A stretch of DNA of 64,000 bases from Nymphaea colorata. Lineage: Eukaryota > Streptophyta > Magnoliopsida > Nymphaeales > Nymphaeaceae. Positions 1-12,051 of the stretch are shown one piece after another (position 1 is the stretch's first letter; each line of letters starts with the position of its first letter). A program made the position numbers and the translations under genes. The stretch spans positions 20,577,002 through 20,641,001 of the forward strand of contig NC_045148.1 in assembly GCF_008831285.2 (NCBI RefSeq), in the 5' to 3' direction. The notes under the pieces were generated by a model. The model worked only from the letters and a program-made list of their open reading frames with translations. It made no database searches and had not been told where the DNA came from.

Positions 1-452
1 AAGTGAGCAATGAGGTCATTTGCATTGACCTTGGTTGGGTTCATAAGGAATTGTTTTTCCAATAGATCATTTGGGTCACAAGTTGGGGTAGGGAGGTCTA
101 GTATTTCGGCAAATTCATCTAGTAATATTGTCATTTCTCCCCATGGGAACAAAAAAGAGGAGGTCCATGGGTTCCAACGCTCGGCGATTACATGTACCAA
201 ATTTCCATTAACTGACTGCATTCCTCCAGCTGCCACTGTCTCTATCCCACATTCTTCAAAGTAAGAAGGAAACATCCGAGAGAAGGTGGGATGCCAAGTC
301 CGATACCATTCGGGAGCCAAAGGTTGAGACTCAAGAGAAATGTAGGTGGACCGTTCGGGACCTTCCCTAAAGAGGATGTGATCATAAGGGAATGTGACAC
401 CACATTGGAAAGAATACATCTTGAATGATGACTCTAAAAGATAAAAATTGAA
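1..452 (-). CDS. Plant mobile domain (PMD) protein, partial, probably retrotransposon-borne
   Basis: Read on the minus strand, one frame is open from about 452 to the left window edge, about 150 residues. It contains the PMD signature: an Ile-Glu-Thr-Val helix, then a segment reading VIAERWNPWTSSFLFPWGEM, then an acidic Leu-rich stretch ending ILDLP. PMD (aminotransferase-like) domains occur in MAIN/MAIL nuclear proteins and, more often, inside plant transposable elements. A polypyrimidine run ending in AG lies just upstream (about 435), so this may be a downstream exon; the first in-frame Met is at 419. The gene lies in sense orientation about 0.8 kb downstream of a primer binding site and a long LTR, so I infer an extra ORF of a Tat/Ogre-like retroelement, upstream of gag. 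The C-terminal part is outside the window. The domain call is fairly safe; the host-gene alternative cannot be excluded. Confidence 0.68.
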
Positions 453-1200
453 TTAGTGGAAAACATTGACTAGGTTGACAAAGACAATATGAGGTAGATG
501 TGTGGAATGAGGTTGCAAATCATCACATAAGGTTTCACGCACATCAACATCTATCATGAAATAATTTTCTTTTTTTTTTAGAAAATTGGGTATAGGAACC
601 TAATTGAGATAATTTTGTGTCACGATAATCCGATATCAAGTTATGCTTATATACCTTAGCCAAATGGCTTAGTACGAGCATAGATTCTTCCTTAGGCAAC
701 TAAGGGTAGAGTTTATCAACTTCTTCTTGATCACTCGTCGATATACCATAAATTACCACTTATGGTACTAACGAGGGGGCGTTCCCGCCCAAGGTGTGGT
801 CTAGTTGTAAGGCTTAGTCTTGTGCTACCGCCAAAGACCAAGCCCGGCAACATGATGACCGGGACAAATAGGTATGAAGAATTTTGAAATATGAGAAATC
901 ATATAAATTGAGTTGTTTCTAATGCAATGTTGCCTAAGTTTGAAGATTAAAATAGAAGAGCAAACATGGCTTTCAAACAACTCCTAAATTGAGAAGGGTG
1001 GTATGTGATCATAAATATGTGTGAACATGATTGATCCTTCTCAATTAGTCCTATGTGCAAGAAAACATTCACAATCATCAAACAATGCAATGAAATGCCA
1101 ATGGGGTCGAGGCCAAAATAGGGGACATGCTTTATCATTGGCAATACAAGAGATGTTCAAATTAGTGAAAATGCATCAATAATCATAGCCAAACGATGAC
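453..1200 (-). other. Untranslated leader of the putative retroelement
   Basis: No convincing coding frame is seen between the primer binding site and the PMD frame. A more GC-rich patch lies around 770-870. The region is read as the leader or an intron of the element's transcript, by position only. Confidence 0.35.
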
Positions 1201-1220
1201 GGGTCCCATCACGGTCGCCA
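1201..1220 (-). other. Putative retrotransposon primer binding site
   Basis: On the minus strand the sequence is TGGCGACCGTGATGGGACCC. It starts with TGG, complementary to the CCA end of a tRNA, and resembles the TGGCGAC...GGGGA sites I associate with Tat/Ogre Ty3/gypsy elements. It follows the proposed LTR end (CA at 1224-1223) after two bases. The tRNA identity was not verified. Confidence 0.55.
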
Positions 1221-2894
1221 TCTGTTTGCATCCCAAAATTTTCATTGGTTTTGGAGTGCTCCAGAAAAATAAGGTTTTTGTTTTGAAAGAGGAAAGAAAG
1301 GGGCTCGCCCATCGGTACGAGGATCGACCGTTCCCGGCGCCTTTACCGGGGGTAATCAACCCAAGGACTATGTTTATCATTGATGCATTTCGTTTTAACT
1401 TAAACATCTTTTTGATTCTATATGCGGTGTAGAAAATATTGAAAGTTTGGAGTTTCAAACTTTTGCTTGAAGAATTGCTTGAAAATGTGAAATGTTTTGA
1501 GGAAAAAGTGAAACTAGTAAATATCATTTGAAAAACTTGTGAAAACATTGTGAAATCACTTTACTGTTCTCTTAAGACTTTAAGTAGGTTTGAGATTTTG
1601 CTCTAATTCGGTTACCACCTAGTTAGAGCTCCATCCCTTCTTGCTTAAGATCCTTTGGAGAGGTGCTTGTGATCATAAGTGAAATAAAGTTGGTGAGAAT
1701 GCATAGATGCATTTACCCTATATGATTAAAAAAAATGTAAAACATTCATACCACAACATTCATCTAATGTCATTCCTACCACAACATACATCTAAGATTT
1801 CGTTATTATAATTATTGTATATAAGAAGGAAAAGTTTTTGAAAAGGGATAGAGATTGTAGACCATCAAGCATGATTCCAATATTGGGTCATTACTTGGTT
1901 TGTGGTCTTATTGAAGTTGGTAAATAGAAAGTTCATGAGATGAGAATGTTAAAAATAATACAAGAGATAAAACACTCTTATGAAAGGAAAGAGAGATATA
2001 AAGAAAGACATGCATACATGTGTACATACCATCACATATACACATATATGAAAGTTTAAGAGAAAAAGATGTATTGATTCGAAGAGAAATAGAGATTTTA
2101 GAGGAAAAGAAAAAATATCATACACATATATGGGTATGAGAAATGTTATAAGAGAAGATATTTGTCTTGAAAAGAGGAATAAATATTTGAAAGAGAGGAG
2201 ATGGAGCACATGTACATACGTATTCATGCACATATGAAAATTTATAAAATAGAAAGTGAAAGCATAGAGAGAGAAATATGGGGGTCATCATGTTGGCATA
2301 AATGTATATAACATGTGTATACATCCATACCTTCACAAGATTAGAAAAATCAAGGAACAATTTAAAATTACCAACTTCAAATTTAATGTGGGCCGGAGGG
2401 GAGCTTGGACTCATACAAGAGTCTAAGCTAAGTCCCTAAGGCCATGTTAGAAGGTTCTTTTTGAAAATGTTTTGGAAAATATGATTTATATAAGCATAGA
2501 ATATTATTATTTAGTTTGTTGTAAGGGATATATTTCTTCCACCGTCGGGTATGAAAGAAAACAAGCAACGTAACGAGGCACTCGTTAGGGTTCCTAATGT
2601 GATGATTAAGAAGGAAACTAGTGCAAAATGACATGAAAATGCATATTAACATGTACATTTTCGTGAGGGTTTATCCCGGGTTGGACACGTCCCAACCTCA
2701 AAAATTAATATGAAAATAAAGAGTCCCCAAACCACACTCTCATTCCCGCCATACATTCACATGTAAGTGAAGAACCAAGCAACCTTGCGTGCATAATTTA
2801 TAGATAACATTCAAGGAATGAAAGAAAAAAAGAGAATGATGGAAAAAGCAAAGTTCAATTAGGAGGGAAGACATGATGTAACTATTGATTGTTA

Positions 2895-3665
2895 TACCAC
2901 CTAATCTTCTCATGTTCCCGGTGCACTTGAGTATAGCCTCTTGACTCTAAAATAGAAATTGAGAGCTATCTCTTTTGGCCATGGAGAAATGAGGAAGAGA
3001 GGAAAATAAGAGGAAACAAAAGAACAATAAGAATGTATTCATGAAAAGAAAAAACGTGATTAAAATGAAAGTTCATCTCATCTTTCCATGCTCCCGGTGC
3101 ACTTTGAGTATAGCCTCTTGTCTCTAAAAAGAGATTGAGAGCTACCTTTTTTAGCCGTGGGGAGATGAAGATGAAGAGAAAATGTAGAAAGAGAAACAAT
3201 GTTATATTTAATAAAAGAGAAAACATGATTCAATCATGAAATGAAAGATCCTCTCATCTTTTCACGCTCCCAATGCACTTGAGCATAGCCTCTTGTCTCT
3301 AAAAAGAGATTGAGGGCTATCTCCTTTGGTCATGGGAAGAGGAAGAAAAGAAAAAAAATAAAATAACAATGACAAGACTATATTGAAGAAATGAAATAAC
3401 AATAACAACAAAAATATATTCATTAAGAAAAAAAATAACAACAACAAGAATATATTGAAGAGAAGAAAGAGCAAAAAGATATTAATATAGAGAAAGAACA
3501 AGAACAACAAGAATACTTGAAAGAGCATGATTTAATCATAAAATAAAATATCATCTCATCTTCTCATGCTCCCGGTGCATTTGAGCATAGCCTCTTGTCT
3601 CTAAAAAGAGGTTGAGTGCTATCTCCTTTGGCCATGGGGAGATGAAGATGAGAAGAGAAAATGAA
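2895..3665. repeat. Four-copy irregular tandem repeat, about 90-bp core
   Basis: A core starting near CTCATGCTCCCGGTGCACTT, then TAGCCTCTTGTCTCT and GAGATTGAGAGCTATCTC, and ending near GGCCATGGGGAGATGA, recurs at about 2911, 3086, 3261 and 3562. Copies are separated by A-rich filler with many AGA, AAC and AAT triplets. The first three are spaced about 175 bp and the last about 300 bp. They lie inside the proposed LTR. Confidence 0.85.
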
Positions 3666-3975
3666 AACAACAACAAGACTATGTTTAAGAAAAAGAAATA
3701 ACATAATAATAACATTAATGAAAAGAAAGAAGAGAGAAATGAGAGGGATGAAGATTACATACCTCTAATGGGAAATGACTTAAGGAAGATGAACACCTTC
3801 ACTTGAAGATCCCCTTTGAATGAAGCTCCAAAAGTGCTTGCTCTAAGTTGGAGAAGGAAATGAAAAGAGGAAGAGGGAGAGAGAGAGAGAACTCAAGAGA
3901 AACTCTAAGTCTTCAAGTGAGAATACACTAGAGTTTCTCCGAAGGACCAATCTTGCCTAAGAGGGAGGATATGAG

Positions 3976-3990
3976 GGGGTATTTATAGAG
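3976..3990 (-). promoter_or_regulatory. TATA box of the LTR promoter
   Basis: On the minus strand the sequence reads CTCTATAAATACCCC, a good plant TATA box (TATAAATA, 3987-3980). Transcription would start near 3950 and run leftward toward the primer binding site and the PMD frame. It is inferred from sequence and placement only. Confidence 0.5.
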
Positions 3991-4024
3991 GATTTTGGAG
4001 ATAAAACCCAAAATTTAAATTTTT

Positions 4025-4660
4025 TTGACCTAAAAAGACTAAAATCACCCTCCAAAAGGAGATTTTTTTTTGCCAAAAGGAATGGCAAATGAGTCTTGTT
4101 CACCCAAAAAGACTAAAATTACCCTCTAAAAAGATGGTTTTTGGTCAAAAGGAGGGGCAAATTGGTCTTGTTTACCAAAAAGACTAAAATCACCATCTAA
4201 AAGTATGTTTTTTGGTAAAAAACAGGGGTAAATCGGTCTTGTTTAAAAAAAGACTAAAATCACCCTCTAAAAGGAGGTTTTTTGGTCAAAAACAGGGGCA
4301 AATCGGTCTTATTTAAAAAAAACTAAAATCACCCTCTAAAAGGAGGTTTTTTGGTCAAAAGGAGGGGCAAATCGGTCTTGTTTAAAAAAGATTAAAATCA
4401 CCATCTAAAAGGAGGTTTTTTGATCAAAAGAAGGGGCAAATCGGTCTTGTTTAAAAAAGACTAAAATCACCCTCTAAAAGAAGGTTTTTGGTCAAAAGGA
4501 GGGGCAAATCGATCTTGTTTGCCCAAAAAGACTAAAATCACCCTCCAAAAGGAGTTTTTTGGTCAAAAGGATGGGCAAATCGGTCTTGTTTGCCCAAAAA
4601 GACTAAAATCACATTCTAAAAGGAAGTTTTTGGTCAAAAGGAAGGGCAAATTAGTCTTAA
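4025..4660. repeat. About 70-bp tandem array, nine copies
   Basis: Nine successive units carry AAAGACTAAAATCACCCTC, then AAAAGGAGGTTTTTTGGTCA, then GGGGCAAATCGGTCTTGTTT. They differ by point changes and small indels. The array sits in the U3 part of the proposed LTR, directly upstream of its TATA box as read on the minus strand, so it could be enhancer-like. Confidence 0.9.
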
Positions 4661-4679
4661 ATGATTGATTTGGATCTAA

Positions 4680-4870
4680 ACTTGGGTTTTGGATCTAAAA
4701 GTAGTATTTTGGATTTAATTTGGATCTGAAAGTTCTATTTTGGATTTAATTTGGATCTGAGAGTAGTATTTTGGATTTAATTTGGATCTGAAAGTAGTAT
4801 TTTGGATTTAATTTGGATCTAAGAGTAGTATTTTGGGTTTAATTTGGATATGAAAGTTGTATTTTGGAAA
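4680..4870. repeat. 31-bp tandem array, about six copies
   Basis: The unit consists of GGATCTGAAAGTAGTATTTT followed by GGATTTAATTT, repeated about six times with few substitutions. It lies next to the 70-bp array and near the outer end of the proposed LTR. Confidence 0.9.
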
Positions 4871-4943
4871 TCTTGTGCCTAAATTTGAATTTCGCACTTG
4901 GATAAAACATCATAGTCCTTCAAAAAAATTTGGGGTGATTACA

Positions 4944-7900
4944 ACGCAACTATAATTTTTTGTGGCCTTATGTCAATTTATGGTCTTCCTAGCGATAAGT
5001 TTTAAAATTTTAGTCATCCAACGACTATCCAGCACATACGACGGCAACAATAACTTTTCTACTATATAACTTTTAAACAACTATATGGCATATGAAAACA
5101 TTAATTTTTCATAGATATAGAGAGAGAAACAAAGAGGAAAGAATCCGTTTCTGGTGTACTCGATAACACAACAAAAATATGCTTCTTTCAATGAATGCCT
5201 TCTCAAAAACTTGGTATCTTCTTCTTAACATGACATCGACAAAAAAAACCTTTACACGAAATCAAAGTCTTCGGTCATGTTATTTAGGTGGTAGTTGGAC
5301 CTCGTGCTATGAATGATCTTTTACACTTGTCACAAATATTTCATGCTCCTTTAGTAAATTTTTTATTGGAACTCCACGAGATTCGCATTTTGTAAATGCT
5401 TAGGTGCCCGGTCTGAATTAGGAACCAAATGTTCCCTTTTGCTTGGTTCGGGGTTTTATATGTATAGACCCAATGTACTTCACTAGTATGTAAACATGGG
5501 TCTTAACATGGTGCCCACTAGAACAAAAATGATGATTACATAATTCTACTTACATAATCAGCTAAGTTATACCTTTTCGTGCACCAAAATCGTTCTTAAA
5601 AACATGGAGATATGATAGATAGACATTATACCATTAGAGGCTTGAAGTTGAAGGTCTTGGGCCACAGACTATTTTATTTGTTAAAGCAGTCAGGAGTTCA
5701 TGTATGGTCGTTACTGGCTGGCTGTTGTGTACATGCACTTGATCTTTCACACACTTTTTTGGGTATTTCTTTCCCCTCCAGACCTTTCGCTCATGAGGGG
5801 AGGGAAGGGTCGCTTAAGCCGTGGTCCCACCTTAGCTAATTAAAAAAAAAATTACATTTTTTAAAAACTTTTAGTTGCATAATGTTTTTTTTATTTATTT
5901 AGATTTAGTTTGGCTCTACTCTGAATAAGTTCGTTGAACCGTTTGACCCGCCCTTGACAAAAAGTTTTCTGTTCCACCCCAGATTTCGCTGTACCAATGC
6001 TTTGCGTTTGTGCATCCAAAGGACGAGCGGTGGCATGCGATCGCCATTGCCGTGGGGCCTTTGAATCATCTGGTCACTTGTTGGCACACGTCTCTCCTCC
6101 ATCGGCCGCCCCCTCTGGGGGTGTGCCTGAAGCTTCGTCATATTCGTGTGGGGACCCAACCGGACTGTCGGCTTGTTCGTGTTCACAGCAGCATACAATC
6201 TACTTGTCCAGCTGCGCCTGGCTTGGGCTTTCCAGCACTTTTCTTCTTTTGTTTTCTTCTTTGCAAGTCTTAGCATGTGCTCAATTTGAACAGAACTCAC
6301 TGCCCAGGTAACTTCTGGGTCAGCCCGACCAGCCACCACCCGAAAATGCTTTCACTTTCATCTTAGGAACTTCCTTTCTTCTCAAAGGTGTACATAAGCA
6401 CAACGGGAACTCAGGAATTTTTGGACGTTTGATAGCTCTCCTGACAGCGCACATGACATGCAATCATCTTATGAAACATGTGTACATAAAGAAACATATA
6501 TATGAATATTTTTTTTTTTCCAAGAGCCTCTAATCAAACTGAAAGCGACCAGCTTGAACATGGTAAGTGGAGCTGGGCTCTTTTCGAGCTTAAAGAACGA
6601 GGTGATGATCAAGTTGATTATTAATCGCTAAAAAACCTGGCCACAAGCTGACACTGGCCTCGCTCACCCCTCGACTCACTCTTAACTTGGTCTGACTCGC
6701 CCCTGACTCAGCCCGACTCGTTCGAACTTGCCTGATTCAGATGTAGTAATTTACATCATTGTTATTCTAAAACTCGACAATCCGTGATCTAGTGACTCAG
6801 TCATCTGCGTGTAAGACCAAAACTACCTTTCCCACGAAAAACCGAGCCTAAGAATGTTACTGGATAGTTCTAGTGTACATGCTCTCAAAGAGAAAAATTT
6901 AATGATGTAGCTTATATATATATATATGACCGTTTAACTTTTTTGTTAAAAAAATGTTTTAAACAAAATGAAAACACCCTAATACGTTTACAAGATCTAA
7001 TTTGGTAAAAAAAAAACATGTTTTACTTTAAGTTAATTTAACGAAAGATGGGGATTTCTCAAAATCATCAAATTAGCCATTCAATTTTACTTATTATAAA
7101 GATATAATTAAATTTAAAAAATGATTGGCTTAATAAATGTTTCCCATCAACCTTTTTTTAAGATTATAAATGTGAAATTAGGAGCGGTCCATACTTACTA
7201 CTCCATCAGTCAAGTCTTACGCAATGATGACTAATTAGAATAAGGAAGAAGTTTGGTAGAATACACTCCAGAAAACACAGCCAATAGTTATGAGGGCTCA
7301 GAATTTGTTCTTTTCTTCTTCCTCTATTAAAACAAAACTTTCCAATTCGTGAATACCTTTTCACACACAGATTTCAACACCTGAAACGGTCTTGTGCAGC
7401 GAACGAATATCACGTTCCAATGGTGACAACTTGGACCCATCTTAGCTGTGGGGGTCGCTTGTTCTACATGCAAATACAATTAATGGCATAAAATCTTGTC
7501 TTATAACATACAATGTTCCATAAATTTACCCGAAGATTTGACACATAATCACTGAAACTTATTACCGTCCATTAAAACTGCCCTAAAAATCAGGGTAATT
7601 TCATGGACTCCGAAAACATAGTGTTTCATGATCTACCCCAAATTTCGAGGCAGAATCACTGAACAGTAACAATCTCGTGTCAAACAACTTTTAAGGGATC
7701 GTGCGGCAAGAAGTGCATTTTGTGAGTGTCCCATAAATTTCCATTAATGTTTAGGCCTCATTCGATACACAAGAAAAATACTATGCAACCTAAAAAATAT
7801 CATGAATAAGGACAATCATCTCATTAATGACATAAGATCTCTTACAATCTTCAATAGGAGACTAAATTTTGAAGGTGTTACAAATTTTTCCAAACATTTC

Positions 7901-8600
7901 TAAATCTTGAAAATGAAAACAATTTTGAAAAGTTTTCTTTCTTTGCATAGTTGCCTAGAATGAAAAGCGATTGCAATAGAGCCAATGACTGACGACGATG
8001 CATTATGGTCCAGTCAGGCTTTGTCATTTTGCCTTTGAAAGTCGTGGGAAAATGGGGGGATGTGATAAAACTGAGTCAGTCAGGTTTCTTGCTATCAGAA
8101 AGTAAAATCAATCAATCAATCTGAGATGTCAAGTCTCTATAATATTGATTCTGAAATGCAGTTGATCCAACGCCATTTGGTCATCCGGAACTCAATACAA
8201 ATCTGAAAAACCTCATGTCTTCATTCACCGGTCAATAGAAACAAGTTGCAGTCTTCGTCCTTAATCTCACTGTTGATCACAATAAGTTTCCTAAAGAAAG
8301 ACAACAATGTCGTCGTGTACCAAACACTACCAAGATCTCAATGACGCAAGAAATGGCTTTTCAAATCGAATCGGTGATACGGCTGAGAAACGCATCGACT
8401 TTTAACGTGTTATAGGAATTTGTCATTTTAAAATTATTTTAGCACATTTTTATTCGTGTTTTAGGAAAAATAATTTTTATTAATACGTTTTCGGCAAATT
8501 CACTGGTGCTTTGACTATTCGATTCACAAACTGATCAACTACTAAAGTAATATGTCGATGTGATCAATTTCATAGCTAAAGCATTTCATTGCAACAATTC
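4944..8600. other. Intergenic, AT-rich; no gene recognised
   Basis: This stretch is mostly AT-rich with homopolymer runs and a short AT tract near 6916. A GC-richer island at about 5.7-6.4 kb is open in several frames on both strands, the longest 144 codons on the minus strand (5905-6339). None matches a family I know and all look like chance frames. Confidence 0.6.
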
Positions 8601-8603
8601 TTA

Positions 8604-8681
8604 GAGTACGTTTGGTCCCACAAATCTACTTCAATCTTTTGGGCAGATTCATAAGACGGTAAAAGCTTGCCAAACGAGCCC
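8604..8681. mobile_element. Very short Tourist-like MITE (PIF/Harbinger type)
   Basis: The left end reads GAGTACGTTTGGTCCC. The right end, reverse complemented, reads GGGCTCGTTTGGCAAG, an imperfect terminal inverted repeat around CGTTTGG. Both sides are flanked by TTA (8601-8603 and 8682-8684), the 3-bp target typical of PIF/Harbinger. At 78 bp it is unusually small. TTA flanks are weak evidence alone in AT-rich DNA. Confidence 0.42.
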
Positions 8682-8684
8682 TTA

Positions 8685-10491
8685 ATGCATGATAAACTTC
8701 AACATAATAGTTTGAATCTTTCACAAGAGCATATGTTCAAGGATGTAGGCTCAGCCATGAATGTCTCTTCTTCTTATTGGATGAGTTCAAATGAATTCCA
8801 AGACTTTTGTTTGAGAGGGTTTGGTGCAACAGCTGGTAGAAAGCGAGAAGCATGCATGTCAGTCTCCTTTTTGCTAACAAGCTAGAACTAATATACTACC
8901 TGACATGCATTGGGGGCCTCACGCTGCATGCCTTGATGTAGTCTTAAATTCGAGAGGCCGAGGAGGAGGGGCTTTCGTTTAACTTGGGCGGTGAGAACTA
9001 TAATATTTTTTAAAACATGTTTATTCAATTTAACAAATTAGGAAATTTCAAGAGAACATAATCAGCATTATTTATCAATCAAATTATTAATCACAACTTC
9101 AAAATTTCCCGCGCCTAACGTATGCCATATGTAGTTTGATTTTTCTCCACCTGGACGGCATGCCTAAACCTAAGTCGTAATTGGTTTGTCCACACTGTGA
9201 GCACTACAATAATTGTCAAGCGAATTTTCCAAATCAAACCATACAAAAATGTCTTCATCAAGTATGCTCTTTTCCGAAGAACGTTATCATGATGCTGTTG
9301 AATGCTAAGTCGTATAACAAAAGCTTTCATACGCTTGAATATTCAAAACCTCATCATCATCGTGTTGGTCATCTAAACCATGCATACTACTAACATCTAA
9401 AGCTGCACAACGAGTCGAGTCAGCTCGAGCTCAGCAGCTCAAGCATGTTAAAACTTGCCTTATTTATAAATAAGTTAATGTTTAAACTTGACTCGAAATG
9501 CTGAATTATAGTATCAGAATAGTTAACCAATCGAGTAAACAATTAAATGAGTTAAACAAGTTAAAAGAAACCAAATTAAATGAGTTAAACAAGTTAAAAG
9601 AAACCAAATATGTTTAACAAGAACGAGTTAAACAAATCAAGTTTGAGCTCGATATTGTATCATCAACTCGAATCCAAACTAAATAAGTCAAGTTTAAGCT
9701 CGATATTGTATCATTAACTCGAATTCAAATCTCAACTCAGCTCGTGTGCGAACCTAATAAGATATGAGACCAAGCATAGGGCGGTGGATGATTCAGTTGA
9801 ATGTGATTGACACCTGCGACACCTCACAGGTCGCCATGTGCCGTTCGTTTACGAAGCCGGAGAAGTCGCGTTCTCGCCGTTCTTACCATGTTTTTTCAAA
9901 GTCAAGCAGAATCTTTGACCGGCGCCGAGAAGGAAGCAGGAGAGTCGCAGGCCTTCGGGGCGGGCACGTGGGAGGAAGTTACTGACATGTCCAGGTGTGT
10001 ACGAGCCGGCGCCCACACTGGACTCTGACCGGAAGTTGTCCGCCGGAACATAGTCAGTCACCTGGAGCCTATCTCCCAGAAGCTGACGCATGTCCAGGTG
10101 GGTGCGAGCCACTGTCTGACTCTGATGGATCTCATTCATCATCCATCAACCAGCGCCACCAGGTTTCGAGTCTGAACGTACACTGCCCACATTTTTATTA
10201 AATGATTTTTCTCTGTTTATACTAGTTTTTTAGGTTTTATTTAAACAGATATATCATAACTGGCCAAGTTTTACTACTGTTATTCTTTCCAACTCTAAAT
10301 GGTGACAAACTAGTATCTTGATCTCACACATCTTTATATGAGAGTAGCATTCAATCTACCAAAACGCCCTTTTTAACGGCGAGTTCAAAGTTGGCCTGCC
10401 CTGGCCTTTAATTTAGAGCACAAAGAGTTGGCCATCAGACTCAAAGACTAGCCGCCTGTCGGCTTCTACTCGATCCCGTTGTATCAACGTG

Positions 10492-10527
<36 letters not shown>

Positions 10528-11204
10528 TAAGGTATTTATACTTGGATCTCAGGTATGTTATTGTTGATACCCCAATTTTGGAAATCCAAGCACCCTGATG
10601 TGACGTGAATAAAGAATTGCTTTGTTTTATTTATTTGAAGTTTATAATAGCATTGTTGCAAGATGTTAACTCACATGCATTTAGTTTAGGGAAGGTGAGG
10701 ATCAGGAGTGAACTAATAGGCGCCGCTTTCCTCTGCCCTCATGAGGGCCGTGGGGTTTATATTGGGAAAGGTCGAGAGCACCCTCCCGGTCGGGTCAAGT
10801 TCCAAATCAAACGTCTATACCCCACCTCGCGGTGTGGATCCAATCTAAGTGACCAGACTCATTTATTTTGATGTCGCACTCGAGTCAACATCGAATCGGG
10901 TGCGCACCAGACATGGGTGCGGCTCCGACTCACACTCGAACTCAATTAAAAAGTCATATTACTAAATTACTTATATAATATATATATTGTTATGATATTT
11001 TTCTATTTAAGACAATTATTTAAGTATGTTATATATATTAATAACTAAATTGTAATAATAATATATACATGTTTATTTTGTTATATATATAATAAATAAA
11101 AAATAATACTAATAATAAAATACTCTCACCGTACCGTCAGACCTAAATTTTTTGAAATGTACAGTTCTGATACCCACACCTGCACCGCACTCAGGTGATC
11201 GTCA
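8685..11204. other. Intergenic with small repeats
   Basis: No gene is recognised. Short direct repeats occur at about 9545-9612 (a unit with GAGTTAAACAAGTTAAAAGA, twice) and 9645-9735 (AGCTCGATATTGTATCAT, twice). A diverged pair around CATGTCCAGGTG lies at about 9986 and 10090. The GC-richer part at 9.8-10.15 kb has overlapping open frames on both strands without a recognisable family. Confidence 0.6.
10493..10525. repeat. AT dinucleotide microsatellite
   Basis: A perfect run of about 16 TA dinucleotides. Confidence 0.95.
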
Positions 11205-11290
11205 ATTTCTAAAGCTTCCGTTTCAAATACAAATGATGAAAGGTAACATTTCTAAAGCTTCCGTTTCAAATACAAATGATGAAAGGTAAC
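11205..11290. repeat. Perfect 43-bp tandem duplication
   Basis: The 43-bp unit beginning ATTTCTAAAGCTTCCGTTTC and ending GATGAAAGGTAAC is present twice head to tail (11205-11247 and 11248-11290) with no mismatch. This implies a recent duplication. Confidence 0.95.
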
Positions 11291-12051
11291 ATGGTAGACT
11301 TGGACTTTCATGTTTGGGTAAAAAGTCTGTTATGCTAGTCAGATCTAAGATCCAAATCAAATTAGTTGGAATTGGATGAAGGCTTAGTGGAGACACCGTC
11401 CAAACATTTTTGCCATTTAATATTAATTTTATTTTTTTAATCATTGGACTACTATATATATATATATATTTGCTGGTCGGTGAATTTTTCATTTCATTTT
11501 CCAGAATTAAAATTGAATTTCGATTTTTGCTCTCTTGTGATATTAAATTCAGGTAAATAATAAATTTAAACTTTTAAAATTTTTTGTTATTTCGAACCAG
11601 ACAGGATCCACGTAAAAGCTGACGAAGAATGCTGCCGTCATCCGGCTGACGGTGGCAGTCTGTTGCTGCTGCACCCAAACAGGACCGCGAACTCTCACGC
11701 CCTTTTCGTTGATCGAGAGTCGGATGTTTATAAATCCGATACGGTTCGGGATCTCGGGAGCGCGAGGAGGCGTTGTGAATTCGAGGGGCGCCGTCATCCT
11801 CTCGCTGGCCGGTCCGTCCCGTCAAAGGCGTGGACCGGACATCCAATCGGATCCCACTTGGACCACCGCTCTCTCACTTTTTTCTCTGCCCTTGACGTCG
11901 ACGTGACCTGCGGGGCAACGTCGTTATTAAGTCTCCGGTGAGGTCGCGGCTATCAAAGGCGCAAGCCGAGCTCTCTCCCTTCTCCCGCTTCAGTTCCCTC
12001 CCGAGGAGAAAGAAGGAAGAAGAGGCGAAATTTGAAAGGAAGAAGACTTCG
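11291..12051 (+). promoter_or_regulatory. Promoter and first 5'UTR exon region of the PAT1-like GRAS gene
   Basis: Sequence changes from AT-rich to GC-richer at about 11.6 kb. A possible TATA element (TTTATAAAT) lies near 11728, and C/T-rich leader-like sequence with GAAGAAGAAG-type purine tracts follows to about 12050. No protein frame is convincing. I infer the promoter plus a noncoding first exon from position and from the intron signals downstream. Confidence 0.4.

Larger units (their letters stand above)
1223..4943 (-). mobile_element. Long LTR of a Tat/Ogre-like Ty3/gypsy retrotransposon
   Basis: On the minus strand the interval begins TGTAATCACCCC (4943 downward) and ends TGCAAACA (1223), giving TG...CA termini and a length of about 3.7 kb. 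A primer binding site follows two bases after the CA end, and a PMD frame follows in the same orientation. A TATA-like box lies near 3985, about 950 bp inside the LTR, which would mark the U3/R border. Three tandem-repeat fields sit inside (2.9-3.7, 4.0-4.66 and 4.68-4.87 kb). LTRs of several kilobases are known for Ogre/Tat elements. The partner LTR and the second target duplication would be off the left edge, so the boundaries are inferred from termini and context only. The candidate 5-bp target duplication on this side is at 4944-4948. Confidence 0.55.

Noticed and set aside
4025-4660. CRISPR-like array of regularly spaced repeats
   Set aside because: The repeats are contiguous diverging tandem units without unique spacers, and the genome is eukaryotic.
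5905-6339. 144-codon minus-strand frame, with overlapping plus-strand frames
   Set aside because: Composition reflects a GC-richer island with few stops in all frames; no motif or family resemblance.
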